Positions 37,916 through 41,625 of a stretch of DNA of 41,625 nucleotides are shown here, piece by piece. The position numbers and the translations under genes are program-made. Every line of letters begins with the position of its first letter. The stretch's first letter is position 1. Location: assembly GCA_964462185.1 (NCBI GenBank), contig CAYWWV010000010.1:1-41625 (forward strand), read 5' to 3'. The notes below the pieces were generated by a model. That model saw only the letters and a list, made by a program, of their open reading frames with translations, had not been told where the DNA came from and made no database searches. Source of the stretch: RBG-16-57-9 sp964462185. Lineage in GTDB: Archaea > Thermoproteota > Bathyarchaeia > TCS64.

Positions 37916-39538
37916 TTACTCGCCCCGACTCCACCAGGGCTTCAAGACACGGCCCGCCAGGGCCCCCGTGTGTCGCCCCCCTCTCAGGGTAACCACCCCG
38001 TTCACCACCACGTGCTCCACGCCCTCTGGGTAGCTGTGGGGCTCCCTGTAGGTGGCTGTGTCCCTCACCCTGGCGGGGTCGAAGACGGTGAGGTCGGCCT
38101 TCATGCCCACCTTTATTAGCCCCCTGTCCTGGAGGCCTAGCCTGGCGGCGGGTAGGCTGGTCATCCTCCTCACCGCCTCCTCCAGGGTGAAACTCCTCTT
38201 TTGGTAGACGTAGCGGCGGAGGTATCTGGGGAAGGCGCCGTAGCAGCGGGGGTGGGGCTTTCCCTTGGCGAGGGGGCCGTGGGGTGCTAGGCTCCAGCCG
38301 TCGCTGCAGGGCATGACGGCGGGGTGCTGGGCCAGCTGGTCCACGTCCTCCTCCACCCCCCAGAAGGTGATGTTCATGGCCTCCCCTCCCTCCTCCAAGA
38401 GGAGGTCGCAGAGGGCGTCCACGGGGTCCACGCCTCTGGCCTCTCCAACCTCGGCCAGGGTTTTCCCCTCCACCCACTTGTTGGCCTGGCTGCCCACGCT
38501 GGAGACCAGGACCTTGCCCCAGTCTCGACCCGTCTCCCGATAGTGGGCCCTCAGCCACTCCCTGGTCTCGGCCTTCTCCAGCCTCCCCAGCATGGCCTGG
38601 ACCCCGCCCGCGTGGAGCTGGTCTGGGATGAGCTGGCTCAGGAGGCTGGAGCCCGCCGTGTAGGGGTATATGTCTGCCGTGACGTCTACCCCCCGTGCCC
38701 TGGCCTCCTCCATCTGCTTTAGAGTGGCCTCCCGGTGTTGGCCCCGTAGGTGGGGGAACCGGCCCCGGCTGCTGCCCAGGTGGGAGACCTGGAGGGGTGT
38801 GCCCATCCTCTCGGCCAGGCGGAGGGTTTCCTCTAGGTTGGATTCCTCCCCCCTCATGTGGGTGGCGTAGAGGGCCCCCACCTGGGCCAGGGTTTTTCCC
38901 AGGGTGGCAAGCTCTTCCTCCCCCGCGAACAAGCCGGGGGGGTACCCCAGGCCGGTGCTCATCCCGAAGCAGCCCTGGGCCAAAGCCTCCTCCAGGAGGG
39001 CCTCCATCTCCCCCAGCTCGCCCCCCGTGGGGGCCCGGTCCTCGAAGCCCATGACGGCTATCCTGATGGAGCCGTGGCCCACCAGGCCGACTAGGTTGAG
39101 GCTGGTTCCCCCCTCAACCACCTTTTGGGTGAAGCCCTGGTAGTCCTCCCACCCGTAGCCCGGGTCCAGGCCGAAGGTGAAGGGCTTCAGGTATTCCGCC
39201 AGCTCCCGGCGGTGCTGTGGTGAGACGGGGTAGACCGAGAGGCCGCAGTTCCCCATGGCCACCGTGGTGACGCCTTGGTGGATGTAGCTGTGGCCCTGGG
39301 GGTTGGCCAGCACGGTGTGGTCTGCATGGGTGTGGATGTCGATCCAACCCGGGGAGACAGCCAAGCCCTCGGCCTCCAGGGTGGTCTCCGCCTCCCCCTT
39401 AACCCTCCCAACCCCCACGATGACCCCTCCCTCCACGGCCACATCCCCCTTGAACCAGGGGGCTCCCGTGCCATCCACTATGAGCCCATCTCTCACAACC
39501 AGGTCCAAATCCATACCGCAAACAGGGTCTCGACTCAT
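37916..39538 (-). CDS. N-acyl-D-amino-acid deacylase (D-aminoacylase) with YHS-like N-terminal tag
   Basis: The 540-residue amidohydrolase has every active-site motif of D-aminoacylases: HTHADH, the bridging cysteine in MGNCGLSVYP, VGHGSIR, YATHMRGE and the catalytic aspartate in PCSDGWSLAPHG. A small beta domain wraps around both termini. It hydrolyses N-acyl-D-amino acids to free D-amino acids using zinc. Unusually, residues 4-9 read DPVCGM, the opening signature of YHS metal-binding domains, just before the normal start (LDLVVRDGLIVDGTGAP). The ATG at 39538 has GGAGGAGGT five bases upstream. It follows the TRASH-domain regulator directly. Confidence 0.9.
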   Translation of the reverse strand: MSRDPVCGMDLDLVVRDGLIVDGTGAPWFKGDVAVEGGVIVGVGRVKGEAETTLEAEGLAVSPGWIDIHTHADHTVLANPQGHSYIHQGVTTVAMGNCGLSVYPVSPQHRRELAEYLKPFTFGLDPGYGWEDYQGFTQKVVEGGTSLNLVGLVGHGSIRIAVMGFEDRAPTGGELGEMEALLEEALAQGCFGMSTGLGYPPGLFAGEEELATLGKTLAQVGALYATHMRGEESNLEETLRLAERMGTPLQVSHLGSSRGRFPHLRGQHREATLKQMEEARARGVDVTADIYPYTAGSSLLSQLIPDQLHAGGVQAMLGRLEKAETREWLRAHYRETGRDWGKVLVSSVGSQANKWVEGKTLAEVGEARGVDPVDALCDLLLEEGGEAMNITFWGVEEDVDQLAQHPAVMPCSDGWSLAPHGPLAKGKPHPRCYGAFPRYLRRYVYQKRSFTLEEAVRRMTSLPAARLGLQDRGLIKVGMKADLTVFDPARVRDTATYREPHSYPEGVEHVVVNGVVTLRGGRHTGALAGRVLKPWWSRGE

Positions 39539-39540
39539 AT

Positions 39541-40008
39541 TCAACCTCCTCCCGCTGGGCCCATGGATGCCTTCAACTCGTTCTTGTAGTGGTTGGCGCA
39601 GTGTATGCAGCAGAAGGTCATCTCCCTCCCATCGATGGTCTCCACGTATGCCCCCTCGTATATCTTGCAGCCGCAGCTGGCGCAGACGTCCATCCTTGTC
39701 TCCAGGGCGGTGGAGATGATGTTTGCGATCCTCTGGAAGTTCCTCTCGGCAAACCTAATGCCCTCATCCGTTAGCCGGTATTTTTTCCTCTCCTTGCTCC
39801 CCACCATCTCGGACTCCACCTCCACCAGCCCCCTCTCTTGGAGGAGGCTTAGGAAGGGGTAGACCAGGCCTGGGCTGATCTTCCTGCCCACCCTCTTCTG
39901 GAACTCGGTCATTATCCTGTATCCGTGGGTGGGTCCCTCGTAGAGGATTGTCAGTATGTAGAACCTGGAGAGGTCTGATACTATGTTGTCTATGTTTTTA
40001 ACACCCAT
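39541..40008 (-). CDS. PadR-family regulator with C-terminal TRASH metal-binding domain
   Basis: The 155-residue protein joins a PadR winged helix (ILTILYEGPTHGYRIMTEF, then ISPGLVYPFLSLLQERGLVEV and KYRLTDEG) to a cysteine-rich C-terminal domain. That domain has CASCGCKIYEG, about 20 residues, then TFCCIHCANHYK. The C-x20-C-x3-C arrangement is the TRASH motif of archaeal metal-responsive regulators. Copper, zinc or another soft metal is the likely ligand. Target genes are probably the overlapping D-aminoacylase and the divergent MFS transporter. It starts at ATG 40008, about 36 bp from a strong TATA element (40036-40050). Confidence 0.88.
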   Translation of the reverse strand: MGVKNIDNIVSDLSRFYILTILYEGPTHGYRIMTEFQKRVGRKISPGLVYPFLSLLQERGLVEVESEMVGSKERKKYRLTDEGIRFAERNFQRIANIISTALETRMDVCASCGCKIYEGAYVETIDGREMTFCCIHCANHYKNELKASMGPAGGG

Positions 40009-40035
40009 GTTACACCCTAAGACTTATCATGTTTT

Positions 40036-40050
40036 GATATATTTATACCT
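40036..40050 (-). promoter_or_regulatory. TATA box of the PadR-TRASH operon
   Basis: The minus strand AGGTATAAATATATC predicts a start near 40018 and a 10-nt leader before the regulator's ATG. Confidence 0.55.
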
Positions 40051-40098
40051 TACCTAAACCCCCTGAAGGGAAGAAACCAAAAATACCGCCAACCCCAC

Positions 40099-40107
40099 CC
40101 TTAAACC
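40099..40107 (+). promoter_or_regulatory. TATA-like element of MFS gene
   Basis: CCTTAAACC is centred about 23 bp before the ATG at 40125. If used, the transcript is leaderless. The match is weaker than that of the divergent promoter. Confidence 0.35.
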
Positions 40108-40124
40108 CAATTGGCCGTGAAACA

Positions 40125-41384
40125 ATGACGCCAACCACCAACCTCAGAGCCACCCTCAACGAGGCCAAAACCATCCTAGCCAACAGGAACATCGCCTCCA
40201 TCATGCTAGTCCAAACCCTCTCCACCTTCCTCGCCTGGCTCTGGTGGCCCTACAAAAGCCTCTTCATCCTGGAGCTGGGGGCCTCCACCGAGACCCTGGG
40301 CCTCATGATCATGGTGGAGACCCTGGGGGGAATAATCTTCCAGGTCCCAGGCGGCGTCCTCGCCGACCGATACGGGCGGAAGAAGGTGGTCATGGCCTCC
40401 GCCATCCTGGGTTTCGGCTCCCCCCTCCTCTACCTGCTGGCCCAGGACTGGATACAGCTCTTCCCAGCCCTCATACTGGCCTCCACCTCGGCCCTCGCAC
40501 GGGGAGCCACCAACGCCCTCATAGCCGAGAGCCTCCCCCCCAAGAGGAGGGGGACCGGCTTCGCCTCGATCACCTTCGTCCAGAAGATTCCCAACGTCTT
40601 CACGGGCATAGTGGGGGGGCTAATCATGGACAGGCTGGGCGTCATCCAGGGGGTGAGGCTGGTCCTCCTCGGCGTCCTGCTGGTCTCCCTCCTCCGGCTA
40701 GCCGTTTACTGGAGGTACCTGGAGGAGACCCTGGACCCCGAGGACAGGCCCAAGAGAGCCCCCACACTCAACCCCCGCGCCCTAGGGGAGCTCCTCCACA
40801 TGCCCAGAAACGTCTGGGTCCTCACAGCCGTGGCAGGGCTTAGCGCCCTCTCCATCCGCATGGTCTTCAGCTTCACCGTGCCCTATGTGGTCAACGTCAT
40901 AGGCCTCTCCAAGACGGAGTACGGCGCCATAAGCACCATGGTGAGCCTGGTCTCCCTCCTCCTAACCCTCCCCGGTGGCGTCATAAGCGACCGCATAGGC
41001 AGGAAGCAAACCGTCGTGGTTAGCCGGGTTTTAGCCAGCCTCAGCACGCTGGGGGTCCCCCTAAGCAGAGGCTTTTTATCCCTGGCGGCTTTCAGGGTGG
41101 CGGGTAGCATCGGCTCGGGGCTTGGGGGCACATTCATGAGGGTGCAGGGAGGCCCCGTCTGGAAGGCCCTGGTGGCTGACTTGACAACCCCCCAGGAGAG
41201 GGCCCGCGTCATGGGGCTCATGGGGACCTTTGTAAGTATCATCAGCACCCCCGGGAGCTACCTGGGGGGATACCTCTACGACAACCTCTCCCCCCAGTCC
41301 ACCTTCTATGTCAGCTTCCTTCTGAACACCCTGGGCACCCTCCTCATAGTGGCGCTCTTACACCCCGAGGAGAGGGAAAGCTAG
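40125..41384 (+). CDS. Major facilitator superfamily transporter
   Basis: The 419-residue protein has about twelve hydrophobic helices and MFS motif A in both halves (GGVLADRYGRKKVV after helix 2 and GGVISDRIGRKQTVV after helix 8). Both copies support a functional proton-coupled carrier. The N-terminal half begins LANRNIASIMLVQTL, as in drug-efflux-like MFS families. The substrate is unknown. Being divergent from the TRASH regulator and D-aminoacylase, it could move an amino-acid derivative, metal complex or toxic compound. Its stop overlaps the next minus-strand gene by 4 bp. Confidence 0.88.
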   Translation: MTPTTNLRATLNEAKTILANRNIASIMLVQTLSTFLAWLWWPYKSLFILELGASTETLGLMIMVETLGGIIFQVPGGVLADRYGRKKVVMASAILGFGSPLLYLLAQDWIQLFPALILASTSALARGATNALIAESLPPKRRGTGFASITFVQKIPNVFTGIVGGLIMDRLGVIQGVRLVLLGVLLVSLLRLAVYWRYLEETLDPEDRPKRAPTLNPRALGELLHMPRNVWVLTAVAGLSALSIRMVFSFTVPYVVNVIGLSKTEYGAISTMVSLVSLLLTLPGGVISDRIGRKQTVVVSRVLASLSTLGVPLSRGFLSLAAFRVAGSIGSGLGGTFMRVQGGPVWKALVADLTTPQERARVMGLMGTFVSIISTPGSYLGGYLYDNLSPQSTFYVSFLLNTLGTLLIVALLHPEERES

Positions 41385-41625
41385 GCGCTCCTCAGCCGGG
41401 CCTCCCGGGCCTTGATGAAACGGTCGCTTAGGATGAACCCCCAGTAGAGGAGGGCCGTCCCCAGGAGCGCGAAGATGAAGAAGGGGGAGGGCTCACCCAG
41501 CAGCCCCAGGGCTCCCCCGCCCACCATGGGGGCCAGGCCGCCTAGGAAAATCCAGAGGTTGTAGGTTCGCGGCCTATCCCTGAGATAGCTCCAGGCCGCG
41601 CCCCCCACAAGAACGGTGCCCCCCA
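41381..41625 (-). CDS. Small membrane protein, 5' end beyond window
   Basis: The visible part has two hydrophobic helices (LWIFLGGLAPMVGGGALGLL and FFIFALLGTALLYWGFILS) with a basic C-terminal tail (DRFIKAREARLRSA). A GTG at 41608 could start a 75-residue protein, but the frame is open to the window edge, so the N-terminus is uncertain. I recognise no family. It is convergent with the MFS gene. Confidence 0.5.
   Translation of the reverse strand, partial: GGTVLVGGAAWSYLRDRPRTYNLWIFLGGLAPMVGGGALGLLGEPSPFFIFALLGTALLYWGFILSDRFIKAREARLRSA

Noticed and set aside
1..41625. CRISPR arrays, insertion sequences, integrases, phage or toxin-antitoxin genes
   Set aside because: I found no regularly spaced repeats, transposase or integrase motifs, or terminal inverted repeats. 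The window looks like ordinary chromosome with accessory modules.

Overview
This 41.6-kb, GC-rich window is from an archaeon. Archaeal markers seen directly are an ABCE1/RLI protein, the split PurS-PurL-PurQ formylglycinamidine synthase, V/A-type ATP synthase subunits I and K, an archaellin with a class III signal peptide, DUF211, an XPF nuclease without a helicase domain, a family B DNA polymerase ending in a PCNA-binding peptide, and TATA boxes about 26 bp upstream of many (often leaderless) starts. The short XPF and a tRNA with encoded CCA suggest the Thermoproteota/TACK side, perhaps Bathyarchaeia or a relative. That placement is inference. An exact 100-N scaffold gap (15396-15495) indicates a draft or metagenome assembly.

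Left to right: (1) A COG1237-type metallo-beta-lactamase protein on the minus strand. (2) A tight plus-strand cassette, 1090-5687: PadR regulator, MacB/LolD-type ATPase, secreted Ig-like (COG1361/NEW3-like) protein, FtsX/MacB permease and a Yip1-like membrane protein. (3) Two tandem M28 peptidase paralogues, 5718-8626. (4) A minus-strand block with purS-purL-purQ, then atpK and atpI upstream of it, then two genes cut by the gap (a two-helix membrane protein and a PNPOx-like flavoprotein). (5) A regulator and surface segment: a winged-helix protein, a ModE-like regulator and a lone archaellin, followed by a CaiB/BaiF CoA transferase and a type-4 uracil-DNA glycosylase. (6) Minus strand: argS with tRNA-Arg(CCG) directly upstream, then XPF nuclease and MobB, with an RNase J-like enzyme divergent. 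(7) A 34-residue zinc-ribbon protein convergent with polB. polB is the last gene of a probable DUF211-speB-unknown-polB operon.

(8) A small unknown protein, a VIT1-like transporter and RLI. (9) An apparent isomerase-type pentose module, xylB plus a divergent xylose-isomerase-like gene, transcribed away from a guanidine-modifying (arginine deiminase-superfamily) enzyme from what looks like one bidirectional TATA element. (10) A ClC chloride channel/antiporter with two CBS domains. (11) A metal-sensing-looking module: PadR regulator with C-terminal TRASH domain, overlapping a D-aminoacylase whose N-terminus carries a YHS-like DPVCGM tag, divergent from an MFS transporter. The window ends in a partial small membrane protein.

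Together this is mostly chromosomal core metabolism (purines, energy, translation, replication and repair, polyamine/arginine chemistry) with accessory modules for peptide or N-acyl-D-amino-acid use, pentose entry and efflux. I saw no CRISPR array, insertion sequence, integrase, phage gene or rRNA. No stretch above about 300 bp lacks a gene.
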